A stretch of 64,000 nucleotides of DNA from Larus michahellis (lineage: Eukaryota; Chordata; Aves; Charadriiformes; Laridae): the NCBI RefSeq assembly GCF_964199755.1, contig NC_133897.1, forward strand, positions 117,499,579 to 117,563,578, written 5' to 3'. Below, piece by piece: positions 30,901-45,900 of the stretch. Made by a program: the position numbers and the translations under genes. Below the pieces are notes generated by a model. It saw only the letters and a list, made by a program, of their open reading frames with translations. It did not search any database and was not told the origin of the DNA. Numbering within the stretch: position 1 is the first letter of the stretch; every line of letters starts with the position of its first letter.

Positions 30901-33900
30901 TTCTACCTCCAAGTCCTTCCTGCATTCCCCCTCGTTAGCATACAGAATCTGAAAAAGAATACTGCTGTGTTATTGTTGAAGTACTACCTATTTTTATATC
31001 CTTTTCAAAGAAGCTACCAAACTTTTTCAAGAGAGTTAAATAGAAATGAGAATACACTTCTTTTTACCTGGAATATTTTAGGAATTTCTTCGGTTTCAGC
31101 TCTATATACATCTCCTTGAGTTACAGGCCGGACATGGAACAGCTTACTACATTAGAAGAAACATGAATCAGGAAATGCTAAAAGGCGATGTATGTTTTTT
31201 AAAAAGTTATTAAAGTGCTTTGAAGTTCTTATAAATCTTGTTTATGCAAGCAATATGATATACTTTGAGGCTGCAATATGATTTTAGGAATTAATTCATA
31301 AACCATATAGATTTTGTCTACCCAAGTAAGACCGAAACATTTCATAGCATGGAAGGAGGATTACCTTAAAATGGGTTCAAGATCCATCACAGCAAATTTA
31401 ACGGTGAACAAAGCTTTCCAATTCTTCCTCAGAACATTGGGAAGTCTAACTGATTATTGCTAATGGAAGTAATCATATGAAGTATAGTACTACTCACTAA
31501 TTTTTTTACTAAATCATGTTATCAGTTGATAAACAATCAATGCCAGAACATCACAAAAGCAATCTGGGGCACCAGCTGTTGAAAATGCTATTAAAATTGG
31601 AACAAACATCATCTTCTATTGGGTCAAGACTGTAAGTCCATCTATCCCAACATCCTGTTTTCAACAGTTGCCGTAACAGATGTTTATGAAAAGAGAATAA
31701 GGAACAGCTCAAAGAGAAAATAACTCTTTTCCTGGTTACGAGCAATTGGCAGCTTAAGCACTTCCTGAGTTTGAGATTCCTTCCAGACCACTGTATTTGT
31801 TAGTCACTCGCAGACTATTCATGAATTTTAAAACCTTTTTTCAATTACTGCTCTACAAGGTCCCATAATGTCGATCAGCTGTTCAAACATCACACTCAGT
31901 CATGTATCAGCAATGGGCTTCAGTGATATTTGACACAATTTTCCTTGTGTATAACCAATGTAAAGGGATCACAATTAATTTATTTTGTCACTCTAAACAG
32001 AAACCATCTGGAAAAGTTAGAAATGCTTTGGGCTTGATCAACACTGATCCATGCTCAGACAGCAAGAAAAACGTATGAAACAAAGGGACAAGACCTAAAA
32101 GAAGGCAGCCAGTTCCCTATCTATCCCACAACTATCATGCCCTGCTTTAGAAAGCAGCTGTTGAAGCAATTGGGAAAACCAGTCATTACAGTGAATCATA
32201 AAAAAAAGATAGCATAATATGTAGGTTCCACTGTCTCTGACCCCTCTCTGTCGTAACGAGACAGAGAAGGGTCAGAGACATTTCTGTAAATTCAGAGCAG
32301 TGACTACAGACAGTGCCACACTATTGCGTATTTAACTTTTTCTCTAACTTTTAGCAATAGTAGGACAAAGAAAAAGTAGTATCTTCCGTTAACAGCACCC
32401 TGAAATACAGATAAACAGACATTTTCCAACTAGTATGGGAAATTAAAAATTATTTATGGAATCTTGATTTTTGATTTGTTATCTATTATCTCACACACAA
32501 TGCTCTTTTGCCACTTTGTTTCCAAAACCAACAGTAACTTTACTTACTCTATATCTAGTACCATGGATGGATTAGACTGGTCCTTGTCCTTTTCATCATT
32601 GTAGAACAGTATCTTTTTACTGCTCACCACAACATACTGGGGAAAGGAAGGGTAAAACCAAGTTAAAATTGCATTGTAAAAAAGCAAGGTTTAGCCTACT
32701 GTACTCCCATATGCACATAAAAAGCCTGAGTAAATTAAATTTTTTAAACTAATATCAGGAGATATTTAAATCATCATGTAGGCAGCTATACTACTGACAG
32801 CCTGTGCAATGCTACGAGCTGCAGTGACTGTGTATTGTCACTGGAGCACCCTAAAATGCTTCTGATGGCTCTGCAAGTCTATCTGCACACAAACTCACAA
32901 ACTTCAGTTGCTACTGGTGTGTTACTAAGAAAATTACTGTATCACTGAGAAACTCCTGGAGTGCAGAATCTTTCTTACTTACTGATAAAGTTGTTTACAG
33001 CTTCTCTAGTTCTAGAGACCTGCAGGTTTCACTGGTACTTCACACTGAACTACTGGTAGGCTCAAAGAGATTCTCACAGCTCCAGCTATTTCCTACGCTT
33101 TCAATTTAATGGACTGGTAAAATAAAGAGTCAAAATGAATCAGTAGAAACAGAGGTCTGATGTACATTCCAAATCTAGGAATACACTGAGACAGTAAGGG
33201 AAAGGTCTGCAGAGGAGGAGAAAAGAAATGGCCATTCTTTTCCTACATGTCACTTTAAAAGTCAAACCACACAGTTTTTTCCAGAGTGGTAAAGATGTTA
33301 AAGAACAGAAACTTTTGGTAATGTGCTGATTAGTTTCTTTAAGTGTTTTAAAAGTTCTTGCTCAAAATCTGCAGATTAATATATTATACCTATCCCATGC
33401 CACTGAAAAAGTGTAATACTCCAGAATGCATAGGATTCTGGGGAATAAGCAAGAGCTACTGTGAAGGCACCGTGAGTTTTAGAGCTGGAGTGGACTGCAG
33501 GCCCCATTTCCAAGAGAATTCCCAAATACTGGCTATGACTGCAGTGTCCGTCTGCCCGTCCCAAGGATGTTGTCCCTCAACCTAAAGTACACAGATGCTC
33601 TTCCAGTGCTGTTCACAATCACATAGAATTAAAAGATTTGTTCATATGACAGGAAAAACAAAGCGAGCTGCTCAGAAAAAAAGTTTTGTGACCCACAGGT
33701 CAGTTAAGATCAAACACCTCTAACCTAAGCACTTCCCAGTGAGCTCAAGCCTGCAGAGAATTCACTGCCTGTTGCTCTTCACTGGCAGCCGCCAGTCCAA
33801 TGTCTTTGCCAAAACTGCCCATAATCATAAGCTCAACGACAGCTGTGGTAGATCCCTCCCCTGCAGTTTCAAATGTTTTAGAAACAATGTATTAAAACAT

Positions 33901-36900
33901 ATGAGGTACAAAAGTGGATTAAAAAGAGGTAGACTGACTGACTGCTCTGTCCATACTGAGCTCCAGATTCAGGTATAATATGACCTAGAAGCAGGGGAAA
34001 GGACAGAAAAGCAAGAAAGTGAGAGAGTGAATATACGAACAGTTCATCTTGAATTCCAGTTACAGGTAGGTAACTGAATGGGTTTCTGCATCATGCAGGT
34101 ACTGAAAATTTAAGTAAATGGTGTTTACTCCTCCTATAAGAGGAGGTTGAACCTCCTCATTACACAGGACTTCATCTTTGACGTGGAAACCTGAATACGA
34201 AAGTTAACTTAGCAAGTGTATAGAATAGTGTTCTAAAAACATGTTGCACAAGCTGTGTGCTACAGTAGTACATCTCAATTACTGAAATGTACCTAAAAAG
34301 CCACAAAGAGTATTTTCTCCCCTAACTAAAAGGACTTTCAACCCCTCAGTCAGGATTCTTTAATAGAAAGCCTGATCAACTTGAATAGGTACTAAGTTGT
34401 AATGGTGTGAGCCTCTTGTGATATTCCCCACTGAAGAAAAAGAGTCTGTGCTTGAATTCCTTTGATCTACTTCAACAGAAAGCTAATGCCTTCTTTGTCT
34501 TTGAAGTATGCACCTCTGCCTTTCACAAAAGCAAGGCCTTAAGATGACAACTATAACAAATGCAAATTCTGACTGCAATGGAATTCAGTTATCACACTGT
34601 ATATAAGCTTCGGTGAAAGAACAATTTAACCTCATAAAAGACAAGTTACCCACAACAGCTTCAATATTCTGTTGTGAACATACAAAAAAAAAAATCTTCT
34701 GACAGTAGTTCTGTTCTACAGCAGTTTTTGAAGGATATTTTTATCATCTCCACTTGAAATGAAATAAAGTTCCAAACAAAAATATGGCTAACCCATTTTA
34801 GTGTTATCTTGAGGTATAACTCAACTGGTTCTTCTAAAATGAGTCTTCCACACTCACCCCTTTCTAACTTAAGCTAAATAACTTGGAGGGCATGGGGCAA
34901 AAACATTAGTGCTACTGACATTTGAGTCAGAAATGCAGCAGCTCAAGTTGTAACAACTCAGGCATCAATCCAATTGCACTGCTAATGCAATTTTGCTTTC
35001 CCTTTAATTTACATTAATCTGGGCACACCTATATTTGAGATTGCATACCTCCCACCAACCCCAAAACTGAAAGCGCAGAGAATTTGGAACAGAAGCACCT
35101 GACGAGGCTGACTACAAGCCAGCTTGTTCCAGATGCACTACAGTTCAGCCAACAGAATACACACATAAGTCAACACGGCCCCTCGCTACTGTGTCTCACT
35201 GGTTTGAACCTCAGCTAGTTTAATGAATCTTGTCAACATGACTCATTTTATGATAGAGGCATCCATCTGTAGCTCAAATTCCTTGAAAGTGCAAGAACTA
35301 TTATTCAAACTAGGAAAGTATGAATGGAGTAACTGCCTAAAATATCTTGAAGGAACTAAGTATGCCTATAATGGGCATGCCTAAAGAAGCTCAGATACAG
35401 TCTTTCACTGGAGAAGCTGCGTTTATCAGAAGTTTAAAATTTTAATCATCAGAGGATGCAAGAATAATCTCCATTTCTAGAAGACAACTAGCAAACGCTG
35501 CTGGAGGTATTCTGACATGAAAATGATGCAGTATTTTAGATAATCCAGAGCAGAATAAATCTACGTGACTTGTGCCTAGGCACAGTCGCTTCCGTTCATG
35601 GACACTGCCAAAAGTCTGAGAGCAACCTGGAGAAGCTACCAAACAGAACAAGTTAGGGAACAGATCTGCAAATAGGTGTGTTTCGTAAGACACCTGAAGA
35701 ACATGTAAACATTATTGGCGTTTGACTCAAATATAGCACACCAAGAACATTCTTGACTTTGCCCTGTGATTTCCTGCAGTTCTGCTTTGTCTCCCTATTA
35801 GCAAATAGAACAGAAACCAATTGAAAAGCATTTGAAGTTCCTGTAGAAAACCCCAGGTTCCAAAGCACAGTAAGCAAGCATTTTCAATGTCACTTGTGCA
35901 CATTGCCTCTCATCAGCGGGTCTCAGAGAATACTCTAAGCAGCCATTAGTCGAAATAGGGCAGAGCTTTACACTCACCCTCTGCAAGCTAGAAGAGGTGG
36001 CGGTTTTAACTTACAGAGACATCACCAAGAAGGTCTGATATCGATGTAAAAATGGTCTGGAACTTCGATTGTATAAAGGAGGTCATGTTAACCAACTGAA
36101 AAATGGAGTATTTCAAAGGAATTCAGCAGCTAAAAGCCCAATACAAACACTTCAGTGCTTCTTTGACAGGAATTAAATCCTTCTTTAAATTTTTTTAGGA
36201 ACCACATCAAACACTTGTAGAATGTGAATGTAAACAGGAGGATCTGAGAAGGATCTTTCAGCAGGCATCAGAAAGTTATGTTGAATGTGTCATAAATGAA
36301 CTGAATAATTTCCAATACTGGTCTTTGAATATAAGTAAGGAAGATGCAGGGAAATAAACTATTTCGTACAAATTACTTGCAAAATTTACAAAATTCTAGT
36401 GACCATGTTCACTTTTGCAATTTGTTATACTAAATGATGTTCAAAGAGGGGAACTGGAAAGCCAGAAAATACAATCAGAAACTGATTGTAAGCTTCTAGG
36501 TATCTCAATTTGAGCATCTGAAGTTTCAAAGAACCAGATCGTAACCTCCACAGAGGCAAAACAGTACTGCTTTGTTTAGAGTGGGAATTCCAGCACAGAG
36601 GTCCAGTTTCTGAGACTAAACCAGTACTTCTCAAGAGAGACTGACCATTTTAAAAATAAGGGAGACAGAAGTGTCCTGGTAAATCATGTGTGGCAAGTTA
36701 TAGTGTGATGCACTCTTCCATGGCATTCAGAACATGTGTGCTATTCCCTACTCTCTGCTGTCAAGTTGCAGAAAGAGTTACTTTTTCAGTAACAGGATTA
36801 TAAGGAGAAATGGGATTTTTTAATGGTTCCAGGATGCCCACTGCAAAGCATTTTCTCACCCATCATAAATTTGCACAATGTTATTACTGCAGATTTCATA

Positions 36901-39900
36901 CTGGACTTTATTGTCTTATTGTTGTTTTTTTTCTCTTCAATAATGTATACACACTAAATTACTCTAATTATTTTGTTTGTTTCTTAAATAGGAACCGTAA
37001 AACCAATTCACCATATGCCTGAAAAACTTTCCAAGGCAGTTGAGGAAAAAAAAAGTAATCCATTTGGTACCTGTTTTTTCCAGCCATGCCGCTTTATATT
37101 TCCTTTGTTTGGTACTGAAAGCCAACCTTCAAGTCTTGATTCTGGTTTAAAAAAATGAATATTAAATAATTTTATGTATTTATAATAATAAAGCAGAACA
37201 GCACAAAAGCAAACTATTACTAGAAAGGAAGATGTACTACATGCAGTAATAAGCAATTACCTATTTAGCAAAGCAGAATAAAAAGCACAGCTAAATAAAA
37301 TGAAGATATAAGCATTTACTTCATGCTTCATCACAAGCTAACACTTGATGATACAGTTACTGCAAAATAAAGTGAAGCTGTTTTCCTTGATGCCAACATC
37401 TAACACTGTATGTAAACAGTTTGCAAAGAGCCAGGCAGGAAAGATTTTGCTTTGAAAATGTGTTACAGCTTAAACGGAGGATGATTAAGAGATTTTCAAT
37501 ATAGACGTAATTTAACATTCACAGGGGCTTTATGAAAATACTCAGCAGGAAGATGCAGCAAGTAAAACAAACCAGATCCACATTTTCCAAGGGAAACAAA
37601 AAATGGAGAGCGCACAAGAGCAAGCAAAGCTACAGGGGTGTCCCATTACTCACAGAAGATAAGCATAGGAGATAAATAAATAAGGAATGCAGGAAGAATC
37701 GACTAGATATAAAGAATAAGAGACAAGCATTTTATTCAAAATTTCAGTGGACAATTTTCCAGAGAGTAGTGTAATAACGTATTTTCCTACCATGAAACTA
37801 CTGAAGTAATTTAACAATGATACAAAGAAGCATCACAAAAAAATTAGCATTCTGCCTGATGTGAATAATAGATTTAAAAAACCTCTCCAGCTAACCGATA
37901 TTGGGTTTTGAGAGATATTTTTTAAATTATGAAGCCAGGTAATAGCAATGAGAAACTATTGTGATTTCATTAATCTGAAATGACATGGTAAAAAGTCTCA
38001 CAATTTTGTAAATGTGAGAATGAAAGAATCAAAATTTTACTCCATAATTATAAATTTATTTTACCATTGAGAAAAATTTTGTAAATTTTTTTTTAAATTA
38101 CCATAAAAATGTGATTTGTAAAAGAAGTGTCAGAGTACAGAATTATGGCCAATAGCTAATGTATGCATTCTTTACAATAAGCTTATCCAGCAGCCCTGAA
38201 AACTTCAAAAACATTAAGTTAAAATTTGCTGAAACACTCTCCACAATTATTTATGTAAGAATGAGCTACTGCTCCCTTTTATCCTTCAGGGATAACTCTC
38301 TGTGAGGTGTAGCCCAGCACGCTCTGAAAATACATCCAAATATATAAAACATATTGTCCATTGTTATGTAAAATTACAATGAGACTGACAGCCTAGCCTT
38401 CTACAAAACATTAAAATTAGGCACAGAAGGAAACCCTTCCCACATTAGCCTTACAGTGTACAGTATTTAGAAGAGGACTGCATTTAAAAATATAGAATCA
38501 TTTCCTAACATTTCTCCACACAGAATTAACTTCAAAATACTGGGAGACCACTGAACTATTGAAATTCTAATTGGAATAAAAGGCATAGTAGCAGAACTCA
38601 TTCTAGTAAGAAACCTTCCTGGAAAAATGATGGCAATTTATATTTCCCTGCCTCTCTCCTATCTGTATAAGAATTGCAGGGGGTGGGGGTTGCCCCTCCA
38701 GGCCCCTCCCCAATTCTTGATATTCAGTCACTTTGGAGAAGCAAATATATTTCCTTCATGTCTGCAGGCATCACAGATAATGGTTATTCTATTTTGAATA
38801 CTTTGAATAATTTTTACATCAAGAGAAGATTCTTCCATTTTTAGAAATTTTAGGAATATTCTAAAACTCAAGTCCTCCAGTGCAAAATAAAGTGATTCAC
38901 TGCTAATAAACAACATAGTATGGACAACTGCGATTCAAAAGGAGTAAGTATGCATCTGTGGAAATTGCGGCATATGGAAATCTGGAAAGATCTGATAATG
39001 ATAAATTTTAAAAGATGCAGCAGGTACTATGCTGCTTATAGGGACAGTCTGAGAAGGAGTTTTTCTAAGTTCACTTCTATTTCAGCACGTTCTGAAAGAA
39101 ATTTCAAAGGAAGTAGAAAGTGGATGAGCTATTACAAATGAATCAGTTGACATTCTTTTCTGTCTACTACAAATCTATTTTAGTGAGCAAATTCTATTTG
39201 CATGAGAGATGATTTCTGAACTGTGAATAATGTCTTGCAGTTGAAAATAACAGTTTCTGAATGTACTCCTTTTCAACAAACCTACCATTCGTCTGGAACC
39301 AAATGTACTCTTGCAAGGGTAGACGATCCCTTTCATTCCAACCTTGCCACAAAGGTTTGTCTCAAGTAATATTTACAGTATATTTTAATTTCCCTTGACA
39401 GAGTTAGTTAGCACAACTGCAAACACTCAACTGGCTATTTCACAAAGATTTGATCCAGAAGAATAATATTTATGAGTGTTCTGATTAAGTAATTAAGAAA
39501 ATATGGGCTATCTAGACTACGAAAAACAATCTTCCATTCCTGTCTTTAAAAATAGGCTCAAAACTATTCCCTGACAACTTCCCTGTATTTTGGAAAGAAT
39601 CCCAGAATTGATACTTCGTATTTGCAATCCAGAAAATCCAAGATAGGCCTCAAAAATATCTGATGGCTAGCTGGACCTGAATAGAGTATGAAGAAAGAAT
39701 TCCATGAAGGCTACAGATCTTATAATTATCTCTGAATATATATTAAAATGTAGATTTGCATTCTAAACATCTTCACGGTTAGTATTCATATTGCCAGGAT
39801 TCGTTGTGATTCAGTATGATAAATGTGAGTTCTAACAGTAAGTCTTCAGTAAAAATCACACAAGACAACCATGACTGTACTGATTTATGAGACTTTTTGT

Positions 39901-42900
39901 TGTTTTGGAGTTAAGTAATACAGGCGCCTTCATGAGCAGTAGAGCATCTCTTTCCAATGTTCAAAAATTCCTACTCCTCAGACCCTTCCATAGTAACCAA
40001 AAACCTGGAGACACCACCTTGCTAATTCTTTCCAGTCTACCCTTCTCATTTGATTCTTTCCTTCCTCAGACTGTCTTACTATAATTTCACATTGATCTCA
40101 CCAAGGATTGCTGGCTGCATCTTGTTTTGAGGTTTATTCAGGTGACGGCTACTTGCAAGTATTTCAGAAAGTTGTATCTGTGTCCCGTATTCCAAAACAA
40201 CTAATAGCTTAAATGGTCCACGTTTATTATTCCATCCTATCTTTGTGTAAAACATGATTTATAACATACACTGTAGAACATTATGTGCTGCAGTTAAACC
40301 TGTAGGACAGCTCAGTTGCTTAAATTACCTTGCCAATGAAATGAAAAGAATTAATTCACAACAGGTTAAGTGCCCTCTAACAATTAAGTTCCTGATTATA
40401 TTTTGTCTTGACAAAGAAGAATTCTGTTTACAATCATATAAGTATTAAGACTTCCAAAGTCCAGCCAGGAGAAAGAGGCATTCCAAAGGCATCATTAAAA
40501 AGCAAATAGTTCAGCTGTTTCACCAAGGACTTTATTAACATTGGAGACATGAGCTGACCCATATGCTGCTATCTGAATTAATAATCAGGAGCGAGAGTTA
40601 CAAAAAATGCCTAGAACTGAACACATGGAAAACCTTCCTCCAAGTCACGATCTTTCCCGTCTGGTGAAGCAAAAGACTGAGAATAGCCTGCATTGTCTAA
40701 ATAAGCCAATCCCTACCTTGGGAGCAGCATAAGTTGCCCTGAGAGCTACTAGAACTTGAGGGGGTATTTAGCTCAACGACAGACAGAAACCTACAAGATG
40801 GAGCTCTAAGGTGCGTTACCACGTGATTTCTCTATATCTACCTCCAAATACGCAGAATTTTTTCTTGATTTTTTTTTCTGAGTATTAGGAATTCACTTTA
40901 GCATTACCTTGGGTTTATTCAAAGAGTGCAAAGCCTTCCGACATCAACATTTTACAAGATGCTCTTCCTGCAAATTATGAATTCTACTCTTGTAGCCTCT
41001 CTGGTGGCTGGTAACCTAAGCTCCCTGATTAGGCAAGACGCTACACCCCACAGCCTGAACCTCTCTGCCATGCAGGAGGACAGCGGAAAATGCCTGAGAG
41101 CCAGAGGTCTCTCTGGAATTCCACCAACATTACTATCACACCATTTCATACCAAGTTTTTTCTCAATTAAACCAGAGAGTGTCCATCGCCAGAATTGAGA
41201 CCGTGGAATCATTCTTTTATACTTGTTTACATTATTTCATGTTTTCATTTTTTCCCTGGTGATATTTTTACTGTGACAGGAAACCGAATAAATCACACTA
41301 TGATTACTTATTTAGTAGTTCTGCCATTTATTTGCCTTAAATATTTTTAAGGAATGTCTCTGCCTTAAGAACAGATGCATCAGATAAAGAATCCTATTGA
41401 CTCCTCATCAGATCCACCTCTTAAACAAGATGCTATTCAAGGTGCTCTGAAGGAATGTCTATGTTTGGGCTACAGAAGTGATGACAGTTGAAGACAAACA
41501 ACTTCATATAGAACTAAATGGTAGCAAATGAACTGCTGTGGCATGGCACCTTCTGTTTTGAAGACTAATTACTTGGTTTGCAGAAAACTAACTATGCGCT
41601 GGATAATTTCCTCTTCTGTGGCATGGGGTATTTCTGCTTTGAAGACTGACTTTTTTCTCTTCCTCCTTATAAGGCTAGTGCACTCCTCTGCCCTCTACTT
41701 GGCTCTTTGACAGATCTGTGAAATCTGACTATACTAGTGTCACCTAATCTCTTTTAATTACCTAAATTGCTTCTTATTCAGATCCTGATCAACTCAGAGC
41801 CTCACTCAAAAAAAAAAAAAAAAGTCAGCGCGTAGGGACATGATCTAAATCTAGAGAAGTCCTAATAATATGTACTAGAAGTCCTACCTGTATGACACAG
41901 TAACACCAGTAGCACAACTGCAGTAAAAATCAGAGGCACATGTAGAGAAAAGGGCAAAAAAGAAGACAAGAGAAATAAAAGGCTAGTAACAAAGAAATAG
42001 TTAGAGGGGTCATGAGTATAGAAGACAAAGTAGAAGACCACAAGACCTTCCAGTAACTGTGATGTTCTAATTAACAATGGAAAAGTTACAGCTGACTTGA
42101 AAAGATCTTGCACATACCAAAATTTCTGCCCCAAAATTGTGGTGGCAGGTCATACGGGCAGAAGCCTGACTACACACGTCTCCAGAGGTAAAACTGAAAA
42201 CAACGTACCTTAATGAGGCAGGCAAAGAAAGAACTTACTCCTACAGTCTTTCCAAGATCTAAGAGACACCAGGGTCATATTTACATACTATTGCCCTTAA
42301 GAACAAAACAGGGAAGGTGCCTATGCCCAGATGGAGGCATTGGGTGTTTTCGGTGTAATAGACAACAGCCATTATGCTGGAAATGGCTGAGAAGGAAAGT
42401 GAGGAAGTTCAAAACTACCCTTTTACACAGACTAAATCTAGTCTGTTTTCTTGTAGAAAAATTTAAGCTCTCAATTTACAGGTGTTCAGAATTTTTCAAT
42501 AAAAATTATGAACTACAGTGTTCTTCATTTAGGAAACACTATCAAACATAAGGCTTGATTCCAAATAGTAATTTGAGGGGGGAAAAACACACTTTAGTAA
42601 GTAAAGCCTTTCTTTTTTACCTCAATTAAATGGAATACACTGAGAATTCGCATCTAAGAGAAAAACTCCTGAGAAGTACTGACAGTTCAGAAATACCTGA
42701 GGGAGTTCCTAGCAGGTGACAGCTAAGAAAAAAAAAAACGTTCCTTCACCAATCTAATAGCTCTAAGAATTTCCAATACTGAGTTTCAATGGAAGTTTGG
42801 CCCAGAAGATGTTTTCAAAACAAGTAAAATAGGCATCTACTTTACAAGATGGCAATTGCTTGAGTGTTTTACAGATCAAACTCCAGAATGCAAAAGGTTT

Positions 42901-45900
42901 CTTGGACAGAATGGAAGTTGTACAGAAAAGACTATCATTATCCAAATGAAAATCTATTCTAGAACAGAATTCACTTTAATATTAACCACAAATTAAAATC
43001 TACAAATATACTAAGAGAAGACAGGACACAAAAATAGACACAGAAAGGAACAACTACAGAAAAACATATACTAAATCTAGTAACCTACCTGAAATTTCAA
43101 TCACTTTAAGACCCCTGGAAAAACTCTAGAATGTGGCAATCTGAGCAGCATGAAGTGCATTAACAGGAAAAGAGACACCTAAAATGATTCTATTTGCTTT
43201 TATCTGATTACACTGAGGTCTTAAAATACACAAAACAGTATTCTATTTTCGTATATTTTAATATATTTTTCTATAATAAAAATCAGTCCATAAATCCGTA
43301 AGACAAGCATTTATTAAGAATTTAATGATGAATTATAAAAATTACTATACAAAAAAATAAACCTATCTCCAACATATGGAAATTGTTAAGCACAGCTTAC
43401 TATCACTAAACGTTTTTTTCCTTTATCTAGAGATCCAGAGTGAATGATGTGAAAGTACTGACTGATTACACTTTTCAAACTATGGGGAAGGAGGGAATCA
43501 CTAACCAGTGTAACAGCGGGTCTCAAAATACAGTGCCTGGAATTGACACTACATGGAAATGGCTAACTACACTGTATTATTTGTTCCTCTATTAATCTGC
43601 TAAATCAGAGTACCATACAACCATAAATGCATTATGGAAATTCCTACAACTATTTTTCACATTGGTAATTATTGCCACTTGTCACAAAGGTGCTACGTAA
43701 CTGTGAGTAAGAACAGACAAGTTTGAGGCAATTTTGCATTCAAGATATAAAATACAATCATGATGTTGTGGAAGTGCTGGCCCTGTATTCTATTCACTGG
43801 ACACTGCACATTGTATTCACTATATTCAAACAGCAGCAGATGTAAAGATACTCTTTGCACAAAAGTAGCTAAAAATCATGCTAATGCCAAGCCATACAGT
43901 GGCAGGAGTGACGTGAGAAGAAATTAAGACTTAAATATAAACAGCTAAGCTATGAAATAAAAAGCAAAAAAACCCCACAAAGTGCAGATGTGATATAGAA
44001 AGAGACAGTGAGATTTTAAGAGTAACTTGTTTGAAACAATACCTTCCAAAACGATATGTACGCACAAAATCAAGTAGTTCAAATATGCTCTTCTCTTACC
44101 TGAAAGATTTCCATCCGTTTCATCCGTAGGGAGACTAGCAACACTCGTAGAATCCATTCCTTGCTGGAGGTCCAAAATTTTCCTTCGTAGTTGTTCTATG
44201 TCACTCTCTTTACTATCCAGCTGCATTTGGAGTTCATTCCTGTACGTAGATTCTTCTGCTAATTGCTGTATTTATATACACATGTGTAGTTACTGTGACA
44301 CCAAAAATATGGCAGCAAAGCATTCTGAAAACAAAACTCATTACTATTTTTTTTAATGTCGCTAGAGATTTTTGATAGCATTAGCATAAATTATTATAGT
44401 AGAAGTGTTTGTTCAGACTTGGAAAAAAGTTAAATATCAAAGATCCAGCAATGCATTCAGGTACAAAATAGTCTGATTAATCTATTAAATTACCATTTGT
44501 TTTGAAAAGGAGACATCTACGAGTGAAATAAACTGCATAAATAGTATGCTACACAGTATTCATTTTTTTAGTCTTCATAATATATCAGTAACTTCCACAG
44601 TTAAGAATTTAGAAAGGCAAAATGAATGAGAACAAACACAGCTGCACACTTGTCAAGTTGTCTGCCTCACTAAAATTCTGTAGTCTAGAACACCGGAAAC
44701 AGAACTTGTTATTTTTTCAAGTAGACTAGAAGCTACGCATTTTTCCTGCAGAGAGAATTCCACAATGTGACAAAAAAATTAAGATTATTTTACCGCTTGC
44801 ATTTCATTGAGCTCCTTTTGGTATTTCACTACCATCTGATTGAATTTCTCTTTTTCTTGATTAAGCTCTAGTTGGAGCTTTCGGTTTTCTTTCTCTTTCT
44901 TCCTCAAATCTTGCATATTAGCTTTCTTTCTGTCTATTTTAAATTCTTTCCGATTCATTATCTCAGCCAGCTTGTTGACAGCCTGTTAAGAAAAAGGAAA
45001 ACCAGTAAGAGAAAGAATATATGCAAGCATGTTTCATACAAAACTTCTAAGTTCCTCTACTTATAGGATTCGATCAAAAGAAATCTTCACCAACATAAAT
45101 GGCCCCTACTCATGACAGAAGTAATACTGAAAAGCTCACAGAATCAAAACTTATTCTTTCAACTGTAAATATCAACAATGCATATTATACATCATGGATA
45201 ATATAAATTTAAAGGAACTAAGAGTTAGTTGCACAAAAAACAATAAACTGAAAATATATCCGATATGCAAAGAAATTATTGTTATTAAATTGCATAAAAG
45301 GTTATACCTGTGTCTTCAGAGTTCTTTCAGTGCTAATGCTCTTCTCATAATGCATTCTAATATTATTGATTTCCTCCTCTTTTTTCACTTTGTATTCTGT
45401 TAAAATAATATTCAACTTTGAGACAGTTTAGGACAAGGTAAATATTTCTAAGCTTAATCACTTCTACAGTTGCATAATTTGTGGTTTTTTTCTTCATTTT
45501 CCTGTTGTGTCACTTAATGTGCAAAATACAGTTTGCAACGATAAAGGTTACTGGTTTAATGCTACTGTAATGATAGAAAATTACCAGAAGGATATATCAG
45601 AAAGGCACTAAGATTAAATACTAAAGCCAACATACGTATTTTTGCTTCCTGGTGATGATTAAGTTTGTTGCCCCACTTGCTTCATGTTTGCACTACCGAA
45701 AGTGTTTCTGCGGTACCAAAACTTATTAAGTCAGTACCCACACAGAATAAGATTGATATGACTGGACTCACATTCAATAAAGGGGAAAAAAGCTTTCTTT
45801 AAACAAGGAATGACCCTCACCTCTCTCTCACACCAGTTACTCAATTATACCAATCTTTCTATCACACTTCCAGTCTGCTGATTTGTTCCCAAAGTTTCTA

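Noticed and set aside
42213..42551. 112-codon plus-strand frame in ROCK1 intron 27
   Set aside because: Antisense to the gene, no motif, and composition like the surrounding intron.
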